The notes under the pieces are model-generated. The model did no database searches. It was not told the origin of the DNA and saw nothing but the letters and a program-made list of their open reading frames with translations. A program made the translations under genes and the position numbers. Shown one piece after another: positions 35,320-48,451 of a DNA stretch of 64,000 bases. How positions within the stretch are numbered: the first letter of the stretch is position 1; each line of letters begins with the position of its first letter. Where the stretch lies: positions 40,151,391 through 40,215,390 of the forward strand of contig CM075860.1 of assembly GCA_037975125.1 (NCBI GenBank), in the 5' to 3' direction. Origin of the DNA: Latrodectus hesperus. Lineage: Eukaryota; Arthropoda; Arachnida; Araneae; Theridiidae.

Positions 35320-36377
35320 AGTTTCATTTCTATGTAAGCTTTATACTTAAAGTATTTTTATGATTCTTTCGTGACTCAACTCTGACTGATTGTTCTGTAT
35401 TTTTCTTGAGCCATTTCCTTTGAAAAGCAAATGTGGTGATTCTTTAAGAATGGCTTCGAAATTGAAAAATATTTGGTGAAAAATAAACATCCCGTATGAA
35501 TTGAATTTTATCAAAATGTAAAATATTTCTAGTTAATGTACTAAATTCTATTTTATCAGCAGTACCATAAAATGTAACGCTTAAATTATTACAGTTTCGG
35601 GTTGCTATGTATTTAGAAATCTGAGGTAGTATATATACTTCACAGGTTGCTCCTCGCCAATTTGGCTCTATAGTGTTAGCGATTTTGATTTATTTCTGGC
35701 AATTTTAGAATTTTTGGCATCCATAATCTCGTTTGTGTTTTGGTAAATTTGATAACTCGTGATTTCTCTTTTTTTACTGTACCCATTTCTGTGGACTTGT
35801 CGAAGCATTTGATGCTTTTGAAAAAAATATTAATTTTACGTTTAAATGCATTTGTAAAATTTGTGTAATTCTTTTAATTGTGATTCAATGCACATCTTTT
35901 CAACGCAATTTTGTTTCGAATACTCTCAAAAACACATTAGAAAATTTAATTCACTTTAAAAAACGTGTGAAAACGAGAGTCTTGATAAATATGTGTTTTC
36001 AATTAGTCTTGTTTTTACCTCTAAAAGCATTTATAAAATTCGGACAATTATTTTATGTGATTCATCTTATCATATTTTCACAGCGCCATCTTGCTTCTAC
36101 AAACATGCACGAAAATACGCTTGATGAAAAAATCGCCAACTGGTACCATAAAGTTTATTTTTCCCGGACATCTGAATGGCTATTTCTTTATCCTCATGTT
36201 CGTGAGTTTCTCTTATCATGGATATTTTATGAATTCATATGGCTGATTCCATGATATATGGACATATCCATGCGTCATGAGCATGTATACTTTTCGTAAA
36301 CATTTTTACTCTCGAAATGTATACAAAAAATTCTCATTGAAACTTTATAAAAGCTTATAGTTTTCACTGAATCAAAT

Positions 36378-36564
36378 GCCGAGCTGGCAGCCGAATGGTT
36401 AGCGCTCTTGTCATTCGGTTCAACAGTTCGTGGGTTCGAATCCCACCTTGGGCATGGATGTTTGTAGTGGTTCGGAATCCACTTTAAACCGTAGGTCCCG
36501 ATCTAATTAGCCCTCATGTGCAAAAAATGACCGTTGAGCGACAAACAAACCAACCCAACCAAAC
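36378..36564 (+). repeat. SINE family A, intact, 13-bp target duplication
   Basis: Near-consensus copy with B box GGTTCGAATCCC and an 'acaaacaaaccaacccaacc' type tail. Flanked by cactgaatcaaat (36365-36377) and cactgaatcaatt (36565-36577), 12 of 13 identical. Confidence 0.93.
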
Positions 36565-36577
36565 CACTGAATCAATT

Positions 36578-37584
36578 AAAGTATTTTTATGCGAGCCGAT
36601 TCAAATTACCAAATTCAAACGTACTGCAGATAGTGTTCATAAAAATGTTCCGTATTATGGGCATTATAATACAACTTTGTACTATCTATTCAATCTAACG
36701 ACGATTGCTTTATTCAAAAATTATCATATAATAGTTATCTAAATACCGGATCTTGCTTTAAATGAACATTTATCTGAATTTTAATTTGAATAAGTAACAC
36801 TCTACTAATAATATGGTATTGACCACATGAAATACCATTTGGCTATTTCATCATAAAAAAGGGAAATTGAATCACTTCCTGCCATACTGCAACGACGCAC
36901 TTCCATTGAATTATGTTTCAGTTTACAGTGTGATTCTATATTGATTGCATGCCCCAGTGCCCTAATCTTGAATTCGAGAATTTTGTCACGTGCAATAATT
37001 CTCTCCCTTAAGAGCTTGTAAATGCACATTTTCAGTGATAATAATCTAAGAACTGATGGGAATAATAGACAGCTGATTTTGGGTATGTAATCGTGAAGTC
37101 ACTTTGAAAATAGCAACATTTTAAAATTGATTACCATTTAACCATGCACAATGTGTCTTAGCATTCATGGTTCACTTAAAGTGACCCTGGATTTCATTAA
37201 TATTATGAATCCTTTTAATCAAATAATTTCATTAAATATTTTTAAAGGAATCATATTTCGGATACACATTGTTCTTTGCTATAATTTTTCATTGAATTTA
37301 TTATTTTTAGTAACTTTAGTGTATTACAATATAAGCATTGTAGCTTTCAAGTTTATAATAATATGTTTTAGATTTAGAATATTGGCAGCAATGAACAGGA
37401 ATGTCGGTAAGACCTTCTGAAAATTTTGAGACAAAAGATGGTAGAGAAAAAAAATAACGATTAGATTGGAACATTTCAACCGTTTCAAACGAAAACGTTT
37501 CGAATTATTCGAATTCTAAACATCTGATCTGGTCAAAGTAGAAAAACTACCAAGGAGCAGAAACCAAAAATTTATGTTTATAAA
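36578..37584. other. Intron, nothing recognised
   Basis: AT-rich with chance frames; no element identified. Confidence 0.45.
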
Positions 37585-38408
37585 TAGGGTTGCCAGATTT
37601 CTGAAATGTTCAACCGGGGTACCGTAATATTCCCCCCATTCCAGAGTCACAGCTGTAAATGTGTATGTAAATGTAAAAATATAAATAACAATAAAAATAT
37701 AAATAAATATAAATAATGTAAAAATATAAATTTAAACATTTTATTTCCGACACCTCAATATTTATGAATTACTTAAGTAAGAATAAAAATTTGAATAATA
37801 TTTAACATTTATTACTTATCATGGGCCAGGATGTTTTTAGAAAGTCTTTTTTTATATTTTAATCTTATAAAAATCTTCAGAAGCCAATCCATTAACCGTA
37901 AATTTTTTCATCAAACCTTTATCATCAGTCCATGCTTTGTTCTTCAAATAAAATACTATCCTTTGGTGCAATACCCCAGGGAAGCAGAGGGCATACTCAA
38001 CAAACTTGATCAAAATTGAGAGCTGTTACGTGATTATCCTTAAAATGACCAAACAGTCCAAGACATTTTTCTTCACTTGAAATAATATCATTGGTAGTAT
38101 TTTCTTGCTTCCATTGTTTCCAATTTGACTGCAGATGCATCTTAGCAAACACAATTTCACGAATGGCGAGACAAGACGATACCGTGGCAATATTTCTTAT
38201 GATATTACTAAGGCCATTGCTCTTCCATGGTTTTCAATTTTCATACAGTACCGAAATAAATGACATATCTTTAAATAATCCTTCACAGTGAATTATGTTT
38301 AGTCTTTTAGTTATCCATAAAATCAAATTTACATTTTTTTAGGGATGTGACGTAAACCGGACGTTACACTGAGATTTTGTCTGGAAACTAGGACGTTTGG
38401 CAAGTACA
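37585..38408 (-). mobile_element. hAT-family transposon remnant with transposase fragment
   Basis: Ends share TTGCCA near each terminus (TAGGGTTGCCA at the left; TGTACTTGCCA on the minus strand at the right), flanked by an 8-bp near-duplication (tttataaa 37577-37584, gttataaa 38409-38416), as hAT elements produce. The minus-strand interior holds transposase-like coding sequence. Boundaries are approximate because the ends are diverged. Confidence 0.65.
37860..38240 (-). pseudogene. hAT transposase C-terminal fragment, frameshifted
   Basis: Minus-strand translation gives protein-like stretches in two frames: 'SCLAIREIVFAKMHLQSNWK' followed by 'CLGLFGHFKDNH', then, after a frameshift, 'VEYALCFPG' and 'WTDDKGLMKKFTVNGL'. 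The second part resembles the hAT C-terminal dimerisation region, where a 'VEY.L.LPG...V...W..DK..LK' pattern is typical. Frameshifts, stops and a missing N-terminal and catalytic part show it is dead. Identification rests on motif memory, not a search. Confidence 0.6.
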
Positions 38409-38669
38409 GTTATAAAAAATACTTTTCTAAAACTTGTTTTCAATGATGCAATGAAATTTGCAGCTCCGTTGCCATATTTGCTAGTCAGAATGATTTCTTC
38501 CTGATGTATGGCTAAGTTAAAATCAATTACTGCATTCCAGAATTCTTGAACTATATGTTACACATACGCCATAGATCTCTGATAAGATCTTTACGATTAA
38601 CAAAGCCCGGAATTAGTCTTATAGTTCAAAATGTTTACATTAGCAGGTTATTATAGAAAAAAAGAACCA

Positions 38670-39472
38670 CAGTAAAACCTCATTATCCGGACTAACAATG
38701 AATGCATCCAAGTTGTCCGACTTGATGAAAGTGCGGATTAAACAAAATAGCTTATAAATTGAACCAATGTATGCACACAACTGTACACAAAAGAAATTGT
38801 ATTTTGAATTTTAAAGAATGAAATATAGACCTGCTTAAGAAAAAGTTAAGTATACGTTATATATAATACACCTCAAATAAAAAAACTGCTTTGAACATGA
38901 TGGTCCAGGTTCCCTAATAACACTTGACATGCTCACTGATTGGAAGGAACTACTGATCTTTGGTCTTACTTTATTAGTTATTTCTTGAAATATTAACTGA
39001 TGAAGTAGTTTCGAATATTTGTAATATCTAAATAGGGCTTTAATTTTTGGTCTTCAATGTATTTTATCCCAAAATATAAGACGCAGCTTTTCCTTTTTAG
39101 ATATTGTGCCAGGAAACTAACCCAACCAATCAATCCCAAAATTTAAGTGGTCTTTAATCACACTAAGTTTTGGTTTTGGCTTATCTGTCTTACCATAATC
39201 ATCCTCGTACCCTTTAATCTTTCTTCTGCTGTCAAATTATCAACAATCACCTTCTTGATGCAGTTATGATTGTCTGAATCGTCTGCAACTAACCACACGT
39301 GTCTCCCAGTGTCACATCAGTTTTTTCAATAGGTTGTGACCTATTCCTGGTACAGCCTTGGGAATGTGCATTCTCTGAAGATGGTATGATAGTCTGTAGT
39401 ATGTACAGCTAAATGGCTGTTCAGATTAATCGAAGTCTGGTTTACTAAGGTTCGGATTAATAGGACTTACTG
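38670..39472 (-). mobile_element. pogo/Tigger-like DNA transposon remnant
   Basis: The left end reads CAGTAAAACCTCATTATCCG; the right end, on the minus strand, CAGTAAGTCCTATTAATCCG. They agree at most positions and resemble pogo/Tigger termini (CAGTA-AACCTC--TTATCCG). TA follows the right end; the left TA is changed to CA. The interior is non-repetitive and may hold eroded minus-strand transposase sequence, but I could not recognise motifs. Confidence 0.6.
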
Positions 39473-39684
39473 TAATTTTTATCCTTTATTGTGATTTCCT
39501 ATTTTTACACATTTCAGCAAGGTAAAAGGTATGTATTTACTTTTTTGTAGAATGGGAGATTTTTTCTTGATTAACAGAGATTAAAATTTTTAATCGAATG
39601 TTACAACCTTGTCAATATTGTTAGTTATCTACCTATATCTGTTTGCTATTCCTGATATTTGGCCATGGTGTTATTATTCTCATA

Positions 39685-39745
39685 ACCTAGAAAATATTTT
39701 GACGATGATATTTGACGAAAATATTCTAGGAAATATTTGACGATT
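39685..39745. repeat. Short imperfect tandem repeat
   Basis: Three near-repeats of 'aaatatttgacgat/gaaaatatt'. Local duplication only. Confidence 0.5.
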
Positions 39746-40165
39746 AAGTGAGTTCATTTATATTGCAATAAGAGTTAATTCCTAATAAAAGTTAACTTAA
39801 TATAACATGTTCTTTTTTAATTAAATTGATTGTTGAGAAATATTGGATTTATTTTGAAGTAATTTTACATTTTAAAACTTTTATACTTTTAGTAAATGAT
39901 TTTAATTTTTGCTTTGTTTTGCACTCTTAAATCTTAATAATTAATTTAAAAAATTATATATTTTCATGTCTGAGATGTCATTCAGACAATCATTAATGGT
40001 CAGGACAACATTCTTCAGAGTGAAAGGTTCCTGGTTCAAACCCAGAAACTATTGAACAACATGAAATGGTAGTGTTACTGCTTGCTATATGCATGTTGGA
40101 GCGCAGCCTTTGAAGGTTTTAGGATTTCTTCCCAGCCGACTCATGAAGATGATCCACTATCAATG

Positions 40166-40341
40166 GCCGAGCTGGTAGCCGAATGGTTAGCGCTCTTGCC
40201 TTCGGTTCAACAGTTCGTGGGTTCGAATCCCACCTTGGGCATGGATGTTTGTAGTGGTTCGGAATCCACTTTAAGCCGTAGGTCCCGGTCTAATTAGCCC
40301 TCGTGGGCAAAAAAATGACCGTTGAGCGACAAACAAACAAA
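40166..40341 (+). repeat. SINE family A, intact reference copy, 12-bp target duplication
   Basis: The cleanest copy, 176 bp: tRNA-like head 'gccgagctggtagccgaatg', A-box region 'gaatggttagcgctcttgcc', B box GGTTCGAATCCC, 'gtttgtagtggttcggaatc' body, 'ctaattagccctcgtg', then '(a)ntgaccgttgagcgac' and AAAC repeats. A perfect duplication ccactatcaatg flanks it (40154-40165 and 40342-40353). A reading frame running into it from 40082 is incidental. Confidence 0.95.
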
Positions 40342-40353
40342 CCACTATCAATG

Positions 40354-41489
40354 AAAAGTTCTTCCAGAAGTCAATTGACTCACAAGATATTAAAATACTT
40401 AACAATAGCCTCAAGATATTAGGCTGCCTACTAGGCTGCGTCAAAGCTTAACACTTCTAAGCTTCGATTTCTACCTCAGGAATATATAGATGTTTGTTTT
40501 GGAATTCTACTTGAAAGTACTGGTTATGGACGAATTAGCACACACTAGACACTTTACTTTATTAGCTCTAAAACTCTTCCCTATTGAAAAAAATGATTAA
40601 AGTTTACTTACAGGTAACTATTGAATTTTTGATGTTTTTTTTATACCAAGATTGCAGCCAAAGTATGAATAAAAAAATAGCAACCGTAAAATACCTTAGT
40701 TAAAGCGCTGAAAATATCAGCATTATCAGAAACAAAGTTTTATCGCTAATATTTATCACCAAAATTTTTTCAAATCAAGAGATGCCCTATTCTAAACCGA
40801 ATCCAAAATAAATAATTTATCTAGGAATTTTTTCTTGATTATTATATAAGGTGATCTCTTTTGAATTTTTACATAATTAGCGAAACAGTTTTTTCTTTAA
40901 ATATAAATAAATACCATTTTTTTTAGTTCATGTGTCCATAATTTATTCAAGTAAAAGATTATTTGTCAGGAAAGTATGCATGAAAATTTTTTAACTGCAT
41001 ATTAACTGGTGACTAACCAAAAATTGTTTTGTTGTATGACATTGCTTATGAAAATGCATTTGTTGTTAATGGAAAATAACTTCGACTTCTTTTTTATAAT
41101 GATGAATTATGGTCCAAAATTGTCTTTCTCACGAAATGTGTAGGTAGTTAGAAAAATTTTGAATATTAGTGTGCTATTTTCTTCTAAAACAATGTATTTA
41201 TGCAAAAAATGTTGCGCCAAAAATTTTGAAATTTACAATATGATCCTCCTTAAATTATGAAATAGCCTACATTTGCTGGAAAACAATGCAAATAAACTTT
41301 TGTTTAGATTTCGAATGAAGAAATTTATAAGAAATATTCTCATAAAATATACCTAACGTTAAGAAACGAAATGAATTTGATTACCTTCATTTAAGAAAAG
41401 TTCAAAGCTTTAACATTCATTTCTATTACCTCATAGGATTAAATAACCCTAAACAGTCTCGTGGATAATTAACAACAAAAAAAATAGCC
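40354..41489. other. Intron, AT-rich, nothing recognised
   Basis: No element or coding signal identified. Confidence 0.45.
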
Positions 41490-41720
41490 TGGTTTCATTC
41501 ACAAAGAGCAGGTTGGATGCTTTCAACTAGCTGTCATTGCTGTGGCCAGCCAAAACACGGAATGACTACTAAACTAGACTGAACTCTCACATCCAAGGTC
41601 GTTTTCTGTTGACCTGCAACGTCCTTGGCCGCCGTTCCCTTCTCTGAAAGTTCACGTAAATGGAAGTTACCAATTATGATGACTTGAGTTAAGTAATGAC
41701 AAGTCCTCCTTGGAAAAACG
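41490..41720. other. GC-richer island in the intron
   Basis: A block including 'gctgtggccagcc' and 'ccttggccgccgttccc' in AT-rich surroundings. No repeat signature. Candidate regulatory DNA. Confidence 0.35.
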
Positions 41721-42499
41721 AGTCTAAGGGTCCGCTTGTATCGCTAATTTGCTTTTTTCCCTCTTCAAAGTTAATGTAAATATTTCGAAATCTGCTTTAT
41801 TTGTGTGAATTATAGTTATCAAAAGTAACTTTTATTTCAACATGTTACAATGATTTATATGATAACTGGTTCGTAATGTGATTTAAAACAATAAATAAAT
41901 GATTTCTACTGAAATTTTCATAGAACTATCTAGTTTAAATCTATTTGGAATTGTTTAAGTGTTGATCGCTTTGCTTGAAATGGTAAAATGAACTCCAGAC
42001 TACTAGATTATCAAGATAATTGCTTGAGAACAGGCATTACTGTAAATCAGTACCGCACTAATGTACAGTATTATATTTAAAACCACGCGACTTTTGTAAA
42101 ATTTTATTAAAATAAACTGTGAACCCAAAAATTAGTGTGAATCATTGAGCATAATTTCATGTATTAAGATTTATCTCCTTAATATGAAACTGAGCATTCT
42201 TAAGAACTCGTTAAAATGTCAGTAATTATTAAATTTATTTTGGCTTTTTTTTAATAATTCCATGAAAACGAAGATTATTCTCCCAAAATGGATTTGTATC
42301 ACGTTAATATCAGTTTTATATTATTTAATAAAAGGTTTTACCATCTGTAAACATACAGTTTTAAACCTAACAGGCTTGAGATAATAATTTATGTAGAATT
42401 TAGATAGATTATTTAAGAAACTGGTCGGTGTTTAATATATAATAGTTAATGGTTAGAATACAATGTTTTTATTAAAAAGTTCCACAAATAGTATAGATC

Positions 42500-42685
42500 T
42501 GGAAGTGTAATAATTAGCTCTCAAGATTAAAGTTCAATAGCTCGTAGGTTTGATTCCCTCTTGATGGGTGTTTAGGTTTTATTGAATGTTTATATTGGTT
42601 CAAAGTCTACTTTAAACTATAGTCTATACTAAACTTCAGTCTAATTAGATCTAGTGTGTCAAATAACTTGAATGACACTCAAATC
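42500..42685 (+). repeat. SINE family A, degraded copy
   Basis: 'gttcaatagctcgtaggtttg', 'atattggttcaaagtctact' and 'cagtctaattagatctagtg' follow the family order, with a small internal duplication of the 'aaact.tagtcta' segment. Confidence 0.55.
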
Positions 42686-42689
42686 ATCC

Positions 42690-45600
42690 TTTATCTGTAT
42701 CATTCTTTATCATTAATGTATCCAATGTAAATATTTTGAATGATTTTGATTTTGTTAAATATGCTTATGTGTTAAATATTTGAAAGGAAATTGAAATTAT
42801 TCAAGCAAGTATTTATCAAATGCCTTACTTTTTCATGAATCAATTCTAATTGTAAATCCATAATCTCGAACAATCATTTTGACTAAATTAATATATTTGA
42901 ACTTCATTCACTTTTCATTCAATTCATGACATCTTCTACTATGCAAACCTACTTTGTTAAGTTTTAGAAATCTGTTTTTGTTTTGTGTGAACCTACGAAT
43001 CCTGATTGATCCTTATTCAAAAAATATATGACAAGGAACAACTAAAAAATTGTGGTGTCCCTCAATAACTACAGTGAAATTAAACGATGCTTTAATTTAC
43101 ATGAAAAGAAATGCATGTAAATCCCAATTAAATTAAAGCATGTTAAAGAGTCGTTTATCATTAAATAACAACATTTTCTATTGGTTTATTTGGTTACTGA
43201 TAAAAGAAATTCACTGAATTATTGTACTAACATCTAAAAAACTACGAGTATGAGAAAGAAAAAAGATACTTAATACTAAAAACAGTTAAAAATTAAAAAC
43301 TTTACAGATTTCTAGTGACGAATGTATAAAAAAAGAAGAAAGCACAAAACGAAATTGTTGACAGATCTCAAATAATCAAATCGATTCATGAGAATAAACA
43401 GTTTCTTAAAATTAACTACGGCTCTTAATACAACAGGAGTGTTTCAGATTCTCCATGAACAAAAAGGGCGATAAAATAAAAAATATAACACTTCAAAATG
43501 ACATTGGTATGAATAACAGGTAGTTTAAAAGTAAATCCACAGTAAATACTCAATACCAGTATGGCGATGTCGGATGTATGGCGACAAAGATGTGACCATG
43601 ATAATACTAAAAGCAAAAACGAGATTTGTTCGAAATTATGACGTAATATTTATGTTTGTTGTTTACTCCTTGATTGGTGGATTGATGGCGTTCCTCTCAG
43701 TGAAATAACATCAAGAATAGCCAAAACCATAGTACCAAGCTGAAAAGCCATGTTGCTGCAAATGTCGTCGAATTCTTACAGATTGTTTCCTTATAAACGA
43801 ACTTCTAAACTCAGAACTTGAACTCCATCATGTGTTTTTTATTACATATCTTCTCAGAATTTGGTGATATCAAGCGGCACAGTACTGTGTTCCGTTCACA
43901 GTCCTAAGCTCAACGCTATCATATTTTGAAGGTCGTGAAATCTCTACCGACTTGAGTATCAATATGGCGATACAATGAAGCACTCTTTCGAAGGAGCTAC
44001 AATTCAACCTCTTTTAAAATCAGAAACTTGCTGGGAAGAACTTTTCTTTTGAATATGAGGTACCACAATAATTTATCACCAACCAATCGTGTTCACATGG
44101 GTTTTGTGCATGAAACATCCGCTGTATAATTTCTTCGTTTAAACACAATGTAGGTATTTCTACCGCCATTTATTTTTCATGTGAATAGCAAAGCTAATAA
44201 TTTGGGTACAGATGTCATATAATCCAGAATGCCTAATTCTGAATTTTTTTGGCGATGAAGAAATGTTGCCAAGATAACGTATTGCGAGGTACGTGAGGAC
44301 GTAATTACTAGGGTTGCTAAAATAGAATTTTCTGCATAATTCTAATGGGTTTTCATATCTATGACGTTATAAAACTTAGGTTGTGTGCCAGATACATAAA
44401 AAAATCCACCAAAAAATCACCAAACTCAAAATTTGGCATATGTGGTATAATTTGCAATAGTAGCTAATAATTCGCATATAATGCCTTTATGTTGTGTAAA
44501 TTGCACCTTTTAATGTAACGCCTTCTTACCGTAGCGGTCCCATTGACCAACAGCAATATAATACCGTAAGCAGTTATCATTTTTTTTTAAAAACAATAGT
44601 TTAACATGTTGTAGTTTGTGCGATGTTATGAAATTAAAATAATCATATCGAATTCGAATTTCCCCTCTTATTAACATTTTTTTCCCAATTTATAAGTTCA
44701 AAATATGAATTTGAAGGGGAAATTCATTCATATGCGACACGTGCATCATATTTCTTAAGAATAATCATTTCAATTACTAAATACTTATGTCGCTTAAAGA
44801 TATTAATGCTGAATAAATAAAGTCAATCAATATAGCCTTTGCGACTTTGAACTCATTAAAAATATGCAATACAAAGCTCCCATACTTAAACATGCATGTT
44901 ACTTGTCATCATAAACTACAGTCCAATTGGCCAAGCTGATTGATGAAAGTCAAATCTTCTTCAGATAAGCAGATTGTGACTTCAAATCCTCTGACACTGT
45001 ATATTTTTAATTTTTTAGGCAGTCCTTTAAACCGTTAGTCATGACTGAGTCAATCTCTCGACAAAAATTACTGTGGAATAAATAAGGAAAGAAAAGATTA
45101 CCTCAAACTCAGTGAAATTAAAATACATCTTTTAAAGTAAGAGAAATTATTGTTTGAAATTTAGATGCATGTTATGTAATGTTGAAAAAAAACAAACTAA
45201 AAACTAAGTATGTTCCGGCAAAGGCACTGCGTAAATACTCTAAATCAATACGCAATTGAATATGTAACAAATATTTAATAACATAAAATAATAACAAATA
45301 CTTTTGACCAATTAAAACGACCCGATATGAGAAACATAGTTCTCCTACAAAATGGAGCACTAACAAAAGTACGATTAAAAAACTATATAACTAATATAAG
45401 TTGCAAAGAACGCCCATTGGAGTTCAAGCATAATCAAGTGGATTGCTGCGGGTTGATATTTTCCACAAATGTGATGTCAATTAGAAAAGGTTAACATTGA
45501 TTTATAACATAAATCCTAGATCTTGGATTCTAGGAATTGATTATGACTCCAAAATTTTACGAAATAAGATTTTAAAGAGCATAAATTCTGATTGATACTG

Positions 45601-46440
45601 TCGGTAAGAGAAAGGAATATAATCATCAGATAATTTGTGTAATTAAAGTCCATAAAACCCCGTTGATTTAATAGAAATTTTTATACTATATTTCTTACCA
45701 CAAATATGCTCCGTAATACTTTCCCGATAATGGTACATAATAGTAGGTTGCGGTTTTGAACATAGATTGTAATTGAACTAACCAGTGTATGCTAAATATC
45801 AATGGAACTATAATCCAAACTTAAGCAAAATTTTAGGTATGCCAATCAACCTATCACATTGTTGACTTTACTATCTAGTTGGAATACTAGTCAATAAGCA
45901 GAGCATGAATCATTAAAGGATTTCGAAACAGATGCCATATAGAATGGTTGAGAAAAATGAAAAAAAAAATCGCCAATTTTACGTAATCATTCATAATAAT
46001 CTTTTGGGTTAAAACGCATAAGCAAACAAATTGGTAATTGTATTGAAAATATAGATAATATGAAGTATAAAATAAATGATTATACAAAAATGAAAGTGAG
46101 CAAGTGTATCACATTCAAAAAGTTCCAATAACTGAATAAGAACATACTTGCTCATTATCAAGTTCTCCAGACAGATCTTGTAGCTAGTAATATATTATAG
46201 ATGCAGAAGACGCAAGTCAATCAAGAGAACATGAAAAGAATATCAAAAAATATAAAAATGAAATATAAAAAATATAATTAATTACAAATTAATATAACCT
46301 AAGAGAATGGATATTCATTTCAATGATCATAAGGAATTCACATTAAGCACTCAAGAAAGAATTCAAGCAAAAATAAAAAATTCAATAAAATCATTGGAGA
46401 TTACTTCGCAAGTTCTCGTTCTAGGGTTTCCCTCCCCCTC
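42690..46440. other. Intron, no clear repeats
   Basis: The longest stretch with almost no SINE signal; one weak echo at about 44930-45060. An imperfect interrupted inverted repeat lies at 43081-43157. A somewhat GC-richer patch at about 43660-44060 has no recognisable feature. Confidence 0.4.
43081..43157. repeat. Interrupted inverted repeat
   Basis: The left arm 'taaacgatgctttaattt' is matched by its complement on the right, split by a 9-base insertion. An inner TTTACATG/CATGTAAA pair lies between the arms. Confidence 0.55.
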
Positions 46441-46451
46441 AAAACAAAACT

Positions 46452-46492
46452 TTATATATATGTATGTGTGTGTATATATATATATATATATA

Positions 46493-46537
<45 letters not shown>

Positions 46538-46538
46538 A

Positions 46539-46597
<59 letters not shown>

Positions 46598-46614
46598 CGT
46601 GTGTGTGTGTGTGT
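46452..46614. repeat. Compound (TA)n/(TG)n microsatellite
   Basis: Alternating TA and TG dinucleotide blocks ending in a long TG run. Tyrosine/isoleucine and histidine/threonine frames across it are artefacts. Confidence 0.92.
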
Positions 46615-46693
46615 TTTCTTAAAGCCTCTGGTCGTTGTACATGTCCAACAGTGAAATGTATATACTCAATGGGCAAACTGGGGTTCAGTGTCG

Positions 46694-46834
46694 AATCGGG
46701 TACCCTTTGGCGAAAGATGTGATAAAATTTAATTTTTGATAACCCTATCTTTGTATAATTTTCGTATAGCGGCCATCTTGTCTGTCGCATTTTGTTGTCA
46801 GAAAAATTCCCAAAGAATCGAGGGGTACCCGATT
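46694..46834. mobile_element. Small inverted-repeat element (MITE-like)
   Basis: AATCGGGTACCC at 46694-46705 and its exact complement GGGTACCCGATT at 46823-46834 bound a 141-bp unit. A diverged relative with 'tttggcgataaattt', 'gataaccctg' and 'ccattttgtt' in the same order lies at about 47585-47740, so the unit is repetitive. No target duplication is evident. Confidence 0.55.
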
Positions 46835-47584
46835 GTGAACTTCTACCAACAAATTATTACATGGATACGAATTATATTTCGAAAATACTTCTATGAAATT
46901 AGATTAACTATTTTTTCTAAGATTTAAAAACCGCGTTAATATTTTTTAAATATTTCTGGATTGTTGTATGTAATCTTTCAATGTGTGTGAATATTTACGA
47001 TTTTGTTTTTATATAAAATTATATTTAATTTTTGTTTTTATACTAAAATTTAAATAATTTTAAGAACTTGCCTTCTTTAAATGATATTTTATAACTCAAT
47101 ATTTCAAATGAAAGACCTTAAAATGTTAAGATTTCTTATTTTGTAAAATTCAAATTGTGTGGTTATATATTTGTTGCAGTTTTTTTTCAACATTATAACG
47201 CTAATAATCCTAATTAATAATATTTTTCAACTTTGGTTCTAGTCTCATGCATTTGAAATAAACTGTCACATCCCTTAAGTCTAGACAAAATGAAATCCCT
47301 TAATATTTAAAAATAGTTTTGGAGTTTTGTGGCTACTATTTGTGTATGAAGAATAAGTCATCAAGATTCATTTAGACCGAAAGTGAATTTAATAATAATG
47401 ATAATAGTGATGTGGATAGTAAAGTTATTTTAATGGGTTAAGAACTTTTAGAAATGATAGCTTATATAAATTTAAAACTATGCATGATAAATGAAATTTT
47501 TATTTATGAAAAAGTAATTAGGTTCTAATTTTATATTTATAGATGTAGTACATAAAAGTATTTGGGTTTAGTGTGGATATGGAT

Positions 47585-47740
47585 ACCGCTTAGTTTAACA
47601 AAAAATTTGGCGATAAATTTTAGTTTTAGATAACCCTGGTATTGTAGGCACTTTAACATACATAGTTTTAGGGTTGCCATTTTGTTAATCATATTTTGGT
47701 GACTATCATGGCATAAAAAATCGCTAAAAATCAATGGGTA
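47585..47740. repeat. Diverged relative of the 46694-46834 unit
   Basis: Shares several blocks in the same order with the upstream unit ('ttggcgataaa', 'gataaccct', 'gccattttgtt', 'gggtac'). The terminal inverted repeats are mostly lost. Confidence 0.5.
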
Positions 47741-48420
47741 CTCGTAAGTAAATTTTTACTAAGTATTTTTAAATTCAACATTCATAGTTCAAAATCCTTT
47801 TACACTGCAGGGTATGAGCAGAATTGATAGTAGGGTGTAAACTAGGGTAAATTATAACTAGGGTGTAAACATCGTAGCATTACAAATATCTAACAAACTC
47901 CGATTAAACAGCTGAATGTTTAACTTTCAGGTTTTTCCTTCTACTGTTCATGAGCTCAATTCTCGCGTCTAATATATAGGCTTGAAATGCTTGGAAAATC
48001 ATTAATAGTAGAAGTGCCATTTAAATCTACTCTAATAAACAAAAAATAATTAGAAATCAAGTAAAGAAACAAAACAATTAGAAAATCAAAAAATGAGTTT
48101 GAACAATTAAACCGCAACAAAATCGCAGCGTATCAACAATTAAATCATGATATGTAACAAGTTAGAAATAAACAATATAGACAATATTTGCTGTAATTTT
48201 AATAACATAATTTTTTAAAATTTTGTTTGTTATTAAATAGATTTTCAGTTGGAGGACAGTGTTGGCAATTTCAATTTTTTTGTTGTATTTTTTAATCTGA
48301 TTTCAGATGTATTTAAAATTGATAAATCTGAAAGAGATATTGGGATTTTGCTATACGGAAAAATGTTTTGTTGAACAAAATTCTTACCAACTCATTAATT
48401 TATAGTTTTTTAAAACCTAT
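47741..48420. other. Intron, nothing firm
   Basis: AT-rich; a weak SINE echo around 47905-48000. Confidence 0.4.
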
Positions 48421-48423
48421 AGA

Positions 48424-48451
48424 CTGTGTGTGTGTGTGTGTGTGTGTGTGT
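48424..48451. repeat. (TG)n microsatellite
   Basis: About 13 TG units. Confidence 0.92.

Larger units (their letters stand above)
33536..36364. other. Intron, AT-rich, hairpins only
   Basis: Apart from the two hairpins listed separately, no repeat family or coding signal is seen. A 124-codon frame at 35880-36254 has no recognisable features and ordinary intronic composition. Confidence 0.4.

Noticed and set aside
35880..36254. 124-codon plus-strand frame
   Set aside because: Composition and codons look like surrounding intron; no domain, signal or homology that I recognise.
46307..46790. Frames on both strands over 46.3-46.8 kb
   Set aside because: Mostly translations of the TA/TG microsatellite.
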